Assembly (NCBI GenBank): GCA_025149285.1
Contig: CP102274.1
Coordinates: forward strand, 5,110,001-5,174,000
Length of the DNA stretch: 64,000 nucleotides
Source: Hungatella hathewayi
GTDB lineage: Bacteria > Bacillota > Clostridia > Lachnospirales > Lachnospiraceae
Direction of reading: 5' to 3'
Every line of letters starts with the position of its first letter. The stretch's first letter is position 1. The notes beneath the pieces were generated by a model. The model had not been told where the DNA came from and made no database searches. It was given only the letters and a program-made list of their open reading frames with translations. Below, piece by piece: positions 24,419 to 32,673 of the stretch. A program made the position numbers and the translations under genes.

Positions 24419-26005
24419 TCAATCCTGCCCGTTCCGGTCACACTGCTGTTTCTCTGTCTCCATTCTGACCAGTCCCCCTGGTGTCAGCTGGTAAACGGCA
24501 GTACAGACCTCTTCGATATATTTCCGGTCATGGGAAATGCTCAAAATGGCTCCCCGGTACTGGCGCAGGATCGCTCGGATCACCGGCCCCGACAGCGGGG
24601 AAAAGTTGCGGGTCGGTTCATCCAGAATCAGGACATCCGCCCCCGACAGGCTCAATTTCAGCAGAAGCACCTTTGCTTTCTGGCCGCCAGACAGCTCCGA
24701 CATCGGAGCGTTCATTTCATCAACGGTATATTTCATAGAACCCAGATACGTCCGAATCCGTGTCGTCTCTTCCTTGTCTCCGGTCACGGACAGAAAGTCC
24801 ACCGGTGTCCGGTCAGGCTCCAGAAGATCCTCATAATTCTGCGGCATATAGCAGGCCCTGACATCGGTCCGGCTTAAAAGCTGCTCTGCCATCTGTTTCA
24901 GCAGTGTCGTCTTGCCTGCACCGTTTTTTCCGGTAATGCAGACCCGTTCTCCTCCCTTTATCCGCAGGAACAGATGCTCCGCCAGAAGACGCGGCTCCTC
25001 TTCCCCCGAGACCGGTGTCAGGAGACGGTCCAGGGAAAATTCCAGAACGATTTTTCCGGCGGGCATTTTTACCGCTTCTCCCAGCTTAAAAAATATGGCA
25101 TCCTCTGTTTCCGGGATCTCCGTCCTGTCTAAAGCTTCCCGTTCATATCTCTTTTCCAGAGACTTTACCGCTTTCATCTTCTTTTTCAATAAGTAACCAC
25201 CGTGGGGATTCTGACGGGTCATGCTGTTCAAATCATGGTTCACCGCCTGCTCAATCCTGCGAAATTTCTCCTGCCGTTTTTTCTCTTCCCTGCGCTCAAC
25301 TAACGCCCGCTGTTCCTGACTTGCAAGCTGCTCCGCACGGTTTTTTGCGTACTGACGGTAGCCGGTTTTCGCTATACTGCAGCGGCTTTCCGTTTTTCGC
25401 TTCAGCTGTTCGATATGGATTACCATATTGGCGGTCCGCTCGATCAGCGTCTCATCGTGAGAGATAAATAATACCGGCTGGGGCGCTTCCATAATCAGCT
25501 TTTCCAGCCATTCCAGCGTTTCGATGTCAATGTCATTGGAGGGCTCATCCAGCAGCAGGATGGTGGGCCGGGCCATGAGAAGCCGCGCCATCTGCGCCTT
25601 CACCTTTTCTCCGCCGGAAAGCGTGTCCATCTTCTGATCCCGGTAGAAGAAATCAGGCGGAAGCTTCAGCTGCCCGGCTAAATGGGTCAGTTCCCTGGGC
25701 GTCTGCAGGCCAAAGGCGTCCTCCCCGCAAAAATATTCATATACGGTTTTTTCCTTTTCCTCTGCCGGCAGCTCCTGGGGCAGATAGCCCGGGTGTTCCC
25801 CTGTACAGATTCGTTCGCCCTGCGTCTCCGTATACCCCTCAATCAGTTCAGGATTATAAATCCATTTTAGAAGCGTACTCTTTCCATTTCCCTCTTCCCC
25901 GATCAAAACCGCTTTGTCTCCGGGATTTAAGACCAAGCTGAAATCCTTTACAATTACCCTCAAATCCTTTTTATGTGTTATCGTCAGTTGTTTTATCTGT
26001 AACAT
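24419..26005 (-). CDS. ABC-F family ATPase, possible ribosome-protection resistance factor
   Basis: A 528-residue soluble protein with two ABC ATPase domains and no transmembrane part. Domain 1 has Walker A GEEGNGKST, signature LSGGEKVKAQMARLL and Walker B ILLLDEPSND. A charged linker follows. Domain 2 has GKNGAGKTT, LSGGQKAKVLL and LILDEPTRNF. ABC-F proteins bind the ribosomal E site; some displace macrolides, lincosamides or pleuromutilins. ATG 26005 is preceded by GGGAGGG. A strong promoter, long leader and a hairpin covering that ribosome site suggest drug-induced attenuation, favouring a resistance role over a housekeeping EttA-like one. Drug specificity cannot be read from sequence. Confidence 0.88.
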   Translation of the reverse strand: MLQIKQLTITHKKDLRVIVKDFSLVLNPGDKAVLIGEEGNGKSTLLKWIYNPELIEGYTETQGERICTGEHPGYLPQELPAEEKEKTVYEYFCGEDAFGLQTPRELTHLAGQLKLPPDFFYRDQKMDTLSGGEKVKAQMARLLMARPTILLLDEPSNDIDIETLEWLEKLIMEAPQPVLFISHDETLIERTANMVIHIEQLKRKTESRCSIAKTGYRQYAKNRAEQLASQEQRALVERREEKKRQEKFRRIEQAVNHDLNSMTRQNPHGGYLLKKKMKAVKSLEKRYEREALDRTEIPETEDAIFFKLGEAVKMPAGKIVLEFSLDRLLTPVSGEEEPRLLAEHLFLRIKGGERVCITGKNGAGKTTLLKQMAEQLLSRTDVRACYMPQNYEDLLEPDRTPVDFLSVTGDKEETTRIRTYLGSMKYTVDEMNAPMSELSGGQKAKVLLLKLSLSGADVLILDEPTRNFSPLSGPVIRAILRQYRGAILSISHDRKYIEEVCTAVYQLTPGGLVRMETEKQQCDRNGQD

Positions 26006-26010
26006 AAAAT

Positions 26011-26040
26011 ATCCCTCCCGGCCAATCGTCCGGAAGGGAT
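26011..26040 (-). promoter_or_regulatory. Ribosome-site-sequestering hairpin in the ABC-F leader
   Basis: Minus-strand ATCCCTTCCGG (26040-26030) pairs with CCGGGAGGGAT (26021-26011), 11 pairs including one G-U, loop of eight. The second arm contains the entire GGGAGGG ribosome site, whose ATG is 26005. An upstream CGTCCGG (26128-26122) is complementary to CCGGACG (26033-26027), which overlaps the first arm, so an alternative fold could free the ribosome site. A 15-codon frame (ATG 26096, stop 26049) ends eight bases before the hairpin, the layout of a translational attenuator. Confidence 0.6.
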
Positions 26041-26048
26041 ACAAGATT

Positions 26049-26096
26049 CTATACGTATGAGGAAACACGCGCAGAACAAAGTCTGCACAAACTCAT
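26049..26096 (-). CDS. Candidate 15-residue leader peptide of the ABC-F gene
   Basis: The short frame reads MSLCRLCSARVSSYV then stop. It sits in the ABC-F leader between the promoter and the sequestering hairpin. A ribosome stalled near its end would cover the first hairpin arm. Its own ribosome site (GGGA some 15 bases upstream) is poor, so the peptide is only a candidate. Confidence 0.35.
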   Translation of the reverse strand: MSLCRLCSARVSSYV

Positions 26097-26265
26097 GTCT
26101 GTACGGAATTTTCCCTGATGACCGGACGAAATGGCATAGAATACCAGGCACCGTCTCCGCATCTTTCCAGTGGAGCATGCCCTTTAACTCAGTGTTTCTC
26201 AGCCTTTTCTTCGTCATTATTTTGTCATCATCTTCCGACAGAACCTTCTTTCCTGTTTTTATATT

Positions 26266-26712
26266 TTATGTGGTGCTATCCGCAGTATACGATAAAGCAG
26301 CATGTTTTGTCAAGGGGGAGCTGCCCTTTAACGTAAATGAATGAAAGCTGATGTTTCGTTTGCCCCTGTATCTGAAATAAAGGGCGTGTACTCCATCCGG
26401 AATTGTAAGATCGGCTTTGTGGTTTTTCCATTCGTTGGAGCTTGTAACCGGAATTTCTCCAACAGGCTTTCCATCCCAGGCTGTCAGGAGTTCGATCACT
26501 CCGCTTCCCAAGCCCCGGGTGGTTACGGTCACCTGTTTTATGCCGTGGCAGGAGAAATATTTAAAGCCGGCGGCCGCGCCATCCCACAGGTTGGCTATGA
26601 ACCCCTGTGTTTCAGAACCGTCGCATCCATCCTGGGTGATTTTGGGGAAGCGGCAGTCCATCCATTCTCCGGGGAGGACCCTGGTTTGGGCCGCAGGGCT
26701 TCCTGATCCCAT
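26266..26712 (-). pseudogene. C-terminal carbohydrate-binding fragment of a GH43-type enzyme
   Basis: The 148-codon frame (VLPGEWMDCRFPKITQDG, then FIANLWDGAAAGFKYF and YFRYRGKRNISFHSFTLKG) resembles the CBM6-like jelly-roll tail found after the five-bladed catalytic domain of family 43 xylosidases/arabinosidases. The catalytic domain is absent: only 33 bp separate the ATG from the neighbouring MerR gene. A TTGCCT...TATAAT promoter-like pair lies just upstream but the ribosome site is poor. Either a decayed remnant or a free-standing binding domain; remnant is favoured because the 3' end is reused as the ABC-F promoter. Confidence 0.55.
26284..26313 (-). promoter_or_regulatory. Strong promoter of the ABC-F gene
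   Basis: TTGACA (26313-26308) and TATACT (26289-26284) with an 18-base spacer on the minus strand. The transcript would carry a leader of about 270 nt before the ABC-F start. The promoter lies inside the 3' end of the upstream GH43-like fragment. Confidence 0.8.
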
Positions 26713-26745
26713 ATTTCACATTATCAGCATTATAACATACCGGAT

Positions 26746-27579
26746 TCAAAAGGCAAATGTTGATTTTACACGTACGGCCACCTTTACAACGTAATCCGCG
26801 GTATCTCTGACCGTCAATTCATCCAGAAGAAGATCTTCATACCACATCTCGTCCAGGCTGATTCCCTGCTCCTCGGCAAACGCTCTGATAACCGGATACG
26901 CCTTTCCCATATCACCATCGTAACCGCGGTAATACAGCTCCACATAGGTTCCCGCCGGCTTCACATACGGCTTCAGCGCCGGAATGCGTTTATCCAGCCG
27001 CGTGTAGACGCTTCGATAGCGGTCATATTTTCCCGCCTCTAAATCTTTCCCCAGGCAGACTGCCCCCACCGCGTTCATACTGATATGATACTGCTCACAG
27101 ACCCTGACATGGTGGGCAATCTCCTCCGCCAGTTTCCTCTCTCCCGTGAGATTTACCTCGGAAGAAAACAGATATTCCTGTCCTCTTTCCGCCAGCATCG
27201 GCTTATCCACCTCGGCCTCCAGCGCCTCCCTGATGGTCGTTCGCTCCCACTCCATAAAACGCTTCATATTCTTCAGCCGTTCAATCTCCTGGTCAATTTC
27301 CGCCTCCTTCTGATCCACCAGCGCCAGAAAATGCTCCGGCGACCGCGTCTCCATATATTCCCTGATCTCGCCAAGAGGCATCCCCAGCTTCTGCAGCGCC
27401 CGTATCACCTCAAATGTATCCATCTGCCACACAAAATAATACCGGTAATGATTCTCCTCATCCTTCACCGCCGGTGAAAACAATCCGATTTCATCATAAT
27501 GAAACAGCGTGTGCTTCTTGACTCCCAAAATTTTTGCAAACTCCCCTGTCGTAAAATACAGCTCCGACTGTTTTTCCAT
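26746..27579 (-). CDS. MerR-family regulator with GyrI-like effector domain
   Basis: A 277-residue regulator of the BmrR/BltR type. The N-terminal winged helix has FTTGEFAKILGVKKHTLFHYDEIGL, followed by a dimerising coiled coil (about residues 80-120) and a C-terminal drug-binding (GyrI-like) domain ending KVAVRVKS. Such activators twist promoters with long spacers when a drug binds. It is divergent from a MATE exporter whose promoter has the expected 19-bp spacer and an inverted repeat, so self-contained efflux control is likely. Confidence 0.9.
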   Translation of the reverse strand: MEKQSELYFTTGEFAKILGVKKHTLFHYDEIGLFSPAVKDEENHYRYYFVWQMDTFEVIRALQKLGMPLGEIREYMETRSPEHFLALVDQKEAEIDQEIERLKNMKRFMEWERTTIREALEAEVDKPMLAERGQEYLFSSEVNLTGERKLAEEIAHHVRVCEQYHISMNAVGAVCLGKDLEAGKYDRYRSVYTRLDKRIPALKPYVKPAGTYVELYYRGYDGDMGKAYPVIRAFAEEQGISLDEMWYEDLLLDELTVRDTADYVVKVAVRVKSTFAF

Positions 27580-27607
27580 CTTGTGATTCCTTTCTCATTT
27601 TCTCCTC

Positions 27608-27642
27608 TTGACTATCGGCCTGCCCTATACCATATGATAGTC
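27608..27642 (+). promoter_or_regulatory. MerR-type promoter with 19-bp spacer and operator dyad
   Basis: TTGACT (27608-27613) and TATGAT (27633-27638) are separated by 19 bases, the suboptimal spacing typical for MerR-activated promoters. GACTATC (27610-27616) and GATAGTC (27636-27642) form an inverted repeat across the spacer, the expected dimer site. It drives the MATE gene. Confidence 0.8.
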
Positions 27643-27681
27643 CATGCGGCTGAAATTTACAAGAAACTCAGGAGAAATTAT

Positions 27682-29010
27682 ATGAATTATTCACTGGCAA
27701 AAAAATTTACATTCGGATCCCTCATGATGTTCGCACTGCCAACGACCGTCATGATGATATTTACCTCCCTCTATACGATTATAGACGGGGTCTTTGTATC
27801 GCGTTTCGTCGGAACCAATGCGCTTTCATCCATTAATATCGTTTACCCGGCCATCAACATTGTACTCGGTATTGCAGTCATGTTTTCCACTGGCAGCTGC
27901 GCCATCGTTGCCAAAAAGATGGGTGAAGGAAAGCCCGGGAATGCACGGGCTGCGTTTACCTCCATTGTATATTTGAATATCCTTGTCGGAGCCGTAACGG
28001 CGATCCTCGGCAATCTCTTTGCAGAACCACTGGTACGTCTTCTGGGAGCCAGCGACTTACTGATGAGCGACTGCATGACGTATATGAGATGGCAGATGGC
28101 CTTCGCTCCGGCGCTGATGCTGCAGATTCTGTTCCAGATGTACTTCATCACGGAGGGACGGCCCGGACTGGGTCTCTTCCTCACGGTACTGGCCGGCATC
28201 AGCAATGCGGTCCTGGATTATGTCCTCATCGTACCGCTTAAGCTGGGCGTGGCGGGCGCAGCCATCGCTACCGTGACCGGCTATATGATTCCCGCGGTGT
28301 TCGGCCTGATCTACTTTGCCGTTTCCCGCAGGGCACTGTGGCTGGTAAGCCCCCGTCTATCTGCGGCGGAATTAAAAGAAACACTGATAAACGGTTCCTC
28401 GGAGATGGTGACCAATTTATCCTCCGGCATTATCACGTTCCTGTTCAACCTTCTGATGATGCACTATGCGGGAGAAGACGGCGTGGCGGCCATTACCATT
28501 ATCCAGTACTCCCAGTTCCTTTTAAACGCGCTGTACATGGGATTTTCGCAGGGAGTCTCACCTGTAATCAGCTACAATTACGGAAGCCGCAACACGAAAC
28601 AGTTAAAACAGGTATTTAAGACTTCCTTCCTCTTCACCGGTGTGACTTCAATCCTTGTATTTTTAACTGCACAGCTGGGCGGAGGAATCATCGTAACGAT
28701 TTTTGCACACCCCGGCACGGCTGTATACGATCTGGCCCGCCACGGATTCATGGTATTCGCGTTCGGCTACTTATTTTCCGGCGTCAATATCTTTTCATCG
28801 GCTCTGTTTACCGCTTTATCGAACGGAAAAGTATCCGCCGTTATTTCCTTTGTGCGCACGCTCTGCCTGATCGTCTTATGCCTGCTGTTCCTTCCCCTGA
28901 TCATGGGGCTTGACGGAGTCTGGCTGGCCGTTCCGGCTGCAGAGGCGGGCGGATTTATACTTTGTCTTTACTTTTTAAAAAGACATGCGAAAACGTATGG
29001 TTATCGATAG
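27682..29010 (+). CDS. MATE-family multidrug efflux transporter
   Basis: A 442-residue protein with about twelve transmembrane helices in two homologous halves (for example MMIFTSLYTIIDGVFVSRFVG in the first and a related SQFLLNALYMGFSQGVSPVI in the second), characteristic of MATE exporters driven by Na+ or H+. ATG 27682 has CAGGAG upstream; the longer frame would extend back into the MerR gene. Its last 56 bp overlap the end of the convergent MacB-like gene. Confidence 0.92.
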   Translation: MNYSLAKKFTFGSLMMFALPTTVMMIFTSLYTIIDGVFVSRFVGTNALSSINIVYPAINIVLGIAVMFSTGSCAIVAKKMGEGKPGNARAAFTSIVYLNILVGAVTAILGNLFAEPLVRLLGASDLLMSDCMTYMRWQMAFAPALMLQILFQMYFITEGRPGLGLFLTVLAGISNAVLDYVLIVPLKLGVAGAAIATVTGYMIPAVFGLIYFAVSRRALWLVSPRLSAAELKETLINGSSEMVTNLSSGIITFLFNLLMMHYAGEDGVAAITIIQYSQFLLNALYMGFSQGVSPVISYNYGSRNTKQLKQVFKTSFLFTGVTSILVFLTAQLGGGIIVTIFAHPGTAVYDLARHGFMVFAFGYLFSGVNIFSSALFTALSNGKVSAVISFVRTLCLIVLCLLFLPLIMGLDGVWLAVPAAEAGGFILCLYFLKRHAKTYGYR

Positions 29011-30046
29011 AAACCAGGAGATTTCCCGTTATAATTGACAGCGCCGCGCCGGCCGAACAGAAAACGGAGGCCTTAAATGCGCGTATCATCTCCACATCCC
29101 ACCGGGTCTTCGGCAGCGTGGCTATGTCAAACAGGTTCTCTCTCACCTGCCTGAATTTTTCGGCATAAAAAGAAAAATCCGACCACCGGGACGGAATAAA
29201 ATCTCCCGGGAACCGGCAGCCATACCAGAGCAGAACTGCCGCGATTCCGGCAGTCACTGCAAATGAAAAGACGTTCCACAGCCGCTTTTTGCCCATCTTT
29301 ACCCGCCGGGCAAAAAGTCCGAAGCTAAGGAGCAGGGCCCAGCCGGGCAGCGTATAGAAAAACCTGACGACCGCATAATACATGCTCCCGTTTATCCTGA
29401 TTCCATGCCCCGGCAGCCCAAACCGCATGATCATTTCCTCCGCCTGCCCTTCCAGCCCCTCCTGACCGGAGTAAGAAAAGGAGATGTTGGAAAAGAATCC
29501 GGTCTCCAGCCGCTTTGCCGGAAGAATCACCATCGGATAGGAAGCAGCCGTCACTCCCCGTATGACAAAGCGTTGGCCCTTTACGGTAATCCAACTGCCC
29601 GTCACATTGGTGGAACCGAACAGTTCCCATGCTGTCTTACTGCTTACGACGCAGCCCTCATCATCATCTCCAAAGCCATAGGTGCCGGCCGCCAGCCGGT
29701 CCTTTACAATCTGATCCATCTCTCCCCTGACCATGATACAGGTTACATCCTGTTTAAAATTAAGCACCGGATTTCTGGCCTCCACATCGTATTCCACGCT
29801 CCACGCCGCAGTCTCCGGAAATGTTTTCTTCTCCTGCTTAAGCCCGGCTTCCGTTATTTGCTCCAGTGTCTGCCTGGATATTCCCTGTCCATGGTAGCGA
29901 ATCTGGATATCTCCGGCGTAGGGTGCTGTCTTCTCTCCCTGCCACAGGGAAATCCCCCACAGGGCAGCCGACAGAAGCATTGCCAGACATACGGTTTTGA
30001 CTCTGGCGGCTCTGCACGTTTTGCTCCATCTTTTAAGCCTGTTCAT
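28955..30046 (-). CDS. MacB-like membrane protein with extracytoplasmic core domain, no ATPase
   Basis: A 363-residue protein: one transmembrane helix near the N-terminus (VKTVCLAMLLSAALWGISLW), an outward domain of about 200 residues resembling the MacB periplasmic core (GCVVSSKTAWELFG, WITVKGQRFVIRGVT), then about three further helices. It lacks a nucleotide-binding domain and a full FtsX permease domain is not evident. ATG 30046 follows GGAGAG near the stop of the HlyD-like gene. Last gene of the transporter operon; an envelope export or sensing role with the adaptor protein is inferred. Confidence 0.65.
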   Translation of the reverse strand: MNRLKRWSKTCRAARVKTVCLAMLLSAALWGISLWQGEKTAPYAGDIQIRYHGQGISRQTLEQITEAGLKQEKKTFPETAAWSVEYDVEARNPVLNFKQDVTCIMVRGEMDQIVKDRLAAGTYGFGDDDEGCVVSSKTAWELFGSTNVTGSWITVKGQRFVIRGVTAASYPMVILPAKRLETGFFSNISFSYSGQEGLEGQAEEMIMRFGLPGHGIRINGSMYYAVVRFFYTLPGWALLLSFGLFARRVKMGKKRLWNVFSFAVTAGIAAVLLWYGCRFPGDFIPSRWSDFSFYAEKFRQVRENLFDIATLPKTRWDVEMIRAFKASVFCSAGAALSIITGNLLVSIDNHTFSHVFLKSKDKV

Positions 30047-30053
30047 TGTTCTC

Positions 30054-31751
30054 TCACTCTCCGGATAATCTGACACGGTCGCCTGCCTCAATGATCCTGC
30101 TGCTGGATACGATCAGCCGGTCCGTATTGCCAAATGCCCCCTCTACAGCCGCCTGGCTGCTGCTTTTTTCCAGTAATTCCACAGGAACCTTTTCCGCCGT
30201 CAGCTCTTCGCCGAGAATCGTCTTCTGCGGTTTTACCACCAGAACATAGTACCCATCCGATTCCTGTCTGAGCCCTGCGATGGGAATGACCTGATTATAC
30301 TGCCGGGATGCCAGATTGATTGAAAATGCGGCCGTCGCACCCAGAACTCCCACATCTTCCCGGGCTGATGCGGTAAAACGGGCCTGTTCCTCCTCCGATA
30401 AAAAGTCCACGCTCTCCACCACCGCTTCACAGGCTCTCCTGGACTCCCCGTACTGTAAGCTGATCTTTGTACCTGCAGTAATCAGTTCCCCCAGTTTCTT
30501 ATCCACCGTTCCCTCAAATTTCAGCTTCCCGTCTCCAATTGCCACAAGCGCCTCCCCCGTCACGGTCTTTCCCGGAACGACGGACAGCTCTGTCACCACA
30601 CCTGCCACGGGAGCCGTCACTGCGCCGCCGGCTGCTTCCAGTGCTTCCAGTTCTTTTAGCTGCGTTTCCGCCTTTGTGATATCCAGCTGCTTTCCCTGAC
30701 GGTCCAGGCTGGCTGCTGTCTGCTCCTTCCCATTTTCCGCCGCTGTCACCGCGTCCCTGGCCCGCGCATTGGTTACCGCCAGTTCCGCCTGGCTGAGTGC
30801 TTCCTCCAAGTCCCTCACAGCCTTTTCTCCGGCCTTGATCTGTGCCTCTACCGCCTGGACGGAAGCTTCGTAGCTGCTCTTTAAGGCTTCCGCGGCTGTT
30901 CTCCTTCCGGCACTGACATCGCCGTAGTCTTCCTCAGCACTGTTTAAAGCCTCTTTTGCCTCAGCCACGTTTAACGACTGCTCTTCCCGCACTTCTTCCA
31001 GATCCTCATTTGCACGGTCCAGAGCCTTTTGGGCTTTCTCTGTCTCTTCGTCTGAGGCGCCCTCCTCTTCCAGGCGGGCCAGCTTCTCCTCGCAGTCGGC
31101 CACCTCCCGCTCTGCTTTCCTGACGGCGCTTTCTTTCCTGGCTACGGCAGCATCATAGGCCCTTTCGGCAGTGCGGTACTGTCTCCTGGTCTCCTCCTCC
31201 ATCTCCTCCTCAGACCGGGTCATGCTCTGATTGTAATCCCGTTTAAGATCCGCAAGCTTTTCCTCACTGTCCCGCTTTATTTCCTCCAGATCCTGATACC
31301 CGAAGTCGAGAGCCCGCTTTGCCGCTTCCAGTGACTGCACGGCAAGCGTCTCCTCGGATATGCCCGGAATCTGTTTGGAACGCACCGCAGACTGATCGAG
31401 CTCCAGCTTCATCTTTTCGACAGAAAGAGCCAGTTCTTCCCTCTTCTTCTGAATCCCCTCCATCTGATAGGTAAAGAGCACCTCTCCCGCCTCCACCTTC
31501 TGCCCGGCTGTTTTCTCAACAGACTGAACCTTCATCCCTTCCTCCGGATTCAGATACGTGATTCCTGATGCTGTAAATTTCCCTTCCCCATTCATCTCAT
31601 AAGTTACGTTTCCCATCTTACCGTAGGAGGTTCCGACCTGCGGCACCGTCAGGGAATCCAGGCTTCTGGAAAGAACGGTAAAGACCGCCATGGCCCCCAG
31701 AAACACCAGGAAACCGTCTCTGCACCATTTACGTATTTTTCTTCTCTCCAT
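30054..31751 (-). CDS. HlyD/RND-type membrane-fusion (adaptor) protein
   Basis: A 565-residue protein with one N-terminal transmembrane anchor (GFLVFLGAMAVFTVLSRS), a first lipoyl-like half, a very long coiled coil (about residues 115-370, rich in Glu/Lys/Ala), the second lipoyl half (GGAVTAPVAGVVTELSVVPG) and a beta-barrel region. Adaptors of this kind bridge an inner-membrane transporter to the envelope. The coiled coil is unusually long for a Gram-positive member. It begins five bases after the permease stop and precedes the MacB-like gene, suggesting these two work together. Confidence 0.85.
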   Translation of the reverse strand: MERRKIRKWCRDGFLVFLGAMAVFTVLSRSLDSLTVPQVGTSYGKMGNVTYEMNGEGKFTASGITYLNPEEGMKVQSVEKTAGQKVEAGEVLFTYQMEGIQKKREELALSVEKMKLELDQSAVRSKQIPGISEETLAVQSLEAAKRALDFGYQDLEEIKRDSEEKLADLKRDYNQSMTRSEEEMEEETRRQYRTAERAYDAAVARKESAVRKAEREVADCEEKLARLEEEGASDEETEKAQKALDRANEDLEEVREEQSLNVAEAKEALNSAEEDYGDVSAGRRTAAEALKSSYEASVQAVEAQIKAGEKAVRDLEEALSQAELAVTNARARDAVTAAENGKEQTAASLDRQGKQLDITKAETQLKELEALEAAGGAVTAPVAGVVTELSVVPGKTVTGEALVAIGDGKLKFEGTVDKKLGELITAGTKISLQYGESRRACEAVVESVDFLSEEEQARFTASAREDVGVLGATAAFSINLASRQYNQVIPIAGLRQESDGYYVLVVKPQKTILGEELTAEKVPVELLEKSSSQAAVEGAFGNTDRLIVSSSRIIEAGDRVRLSGE

Positions 31752-31755
31752 CTCC

Positions 31756-32631
31756 CTACTCCTTTATCCCCGATACCATAATTCCCTGCTCCAAAAAACT
31801 CTGTCCGGCCAGAAACAGAAAGAGCGGGGGCGCCATAGCCGCCACGGACGCTACCCATGCTACGCTGACCTTATCCGCCGTAATATCCGGCAGATACAGG
31901 GAGAGCGGCCAGAGTGTCCGGTCCTTCAAAAATGCCATCGGCGCCTCGATCGCATTCCAGCTCTCTAAAAATCCCAGAATTCCGGCAGACATGATTCCCG
32001 GAAATCCCATCGGTATACCGATCCGAATGAACACAGCCCCTTCTCCCGCCCCATCCAGACGCGCCGCTTCCAGCAGCGACAGAGGAATCGATGAAAAAAA
32101 CTGTGTCATGATAAATACCGGAAACGTAGAAAAAATCCCCGGCAGAATGACCGCCAGATGGGTATCTAACAGATGCAGCCGGTTTAATACAAAGTAATCC
32201 GGCGTCATCAGCACCTGAAACGGAAGTATCATCAGTATGATATATCCCATAAACATAAGCTTTTTTCCCGGAAATGAATACATGGCAAACGCCCATGCCG
32301 CAGGAACGGCCACCACCATCTGACCGAACAGCACGGCTCCCGTCTGCAGACAGGAGTTCCAGAACATCACGAAAAAACCCGGCGAATCCAGAAGCAGTTC
32401 CACAAAGGGACTTAAGGTGGGAAAGTCCGGAAACAGAGTGACCTTCACATTTCCGGTCCCTCCGTTTAACACCGGTCCGAACCGGGAGAGCATCTCCCCC
32501 CTGGAAAGGAAGGAATTCCCTGCCATCATCAGGAGAGGCAGCCAGATAAACAGGCAGATTACCGACAGGATCAGCCTTCTGACGAGCGGAAGAATCTTCT
32601 TCTCCGGCAGCCGTTCTCTCAACCATCTCAT
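31756..32631 (-). CDS. CUT1-type ABC permease (MalG-like) of the envelope transporter operon
   Basis: A 291-residue membrane protein with about six helices and the EAA loop LLEAARLDGAGEGAVFIRIG. It starts after GGAGG. It is the second permease in an operon with a propeller-fused solute-binding protein. The combination with HlyD- and MacB-like genes downstream is atypical for a sugar importer. Confidence 0.88.
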   Translation of the reverse strand: MRWLRERLPEKKILPLVRRLILSVICLFIWLPLLMMAGNSFLSRGEMLSRFGPVLNGGTGNVKVTLFPDFPTLSPFVELLLDSPGFFVMFWNSCLQTGAVLFGQMVVAVPAAWAFAMYSFPGKKLMFMGYIILMILPFQVLMTPDYFVLNRLHLLDTHLAVILPGIFSTFPVFIMTQFFSSIPLSLLEAARLDGAGEGAVFIRIGIPMGFPGIMSAGILGFLESWNAIEAPMAFLKDRTLWPLSLYLPDITADKVSVAWVASVAAMAPPLFLFLAGQSFLEQGIMVSGIKE

Positions 32632-32673
32632 GCTTTATTCCTCCTTCCTTCCATATCATTGCCGTTATCCCCG

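Noticed and set aside
25993..26217. 74-codon minus-strand frame across the ABC-F leader
   Set aside because: Its ATG lacks a properly spaced ribosome site and the frame runs through the sequestering hairpin into the ABC-F gene; the 15-codon frame fits an attenuator better.
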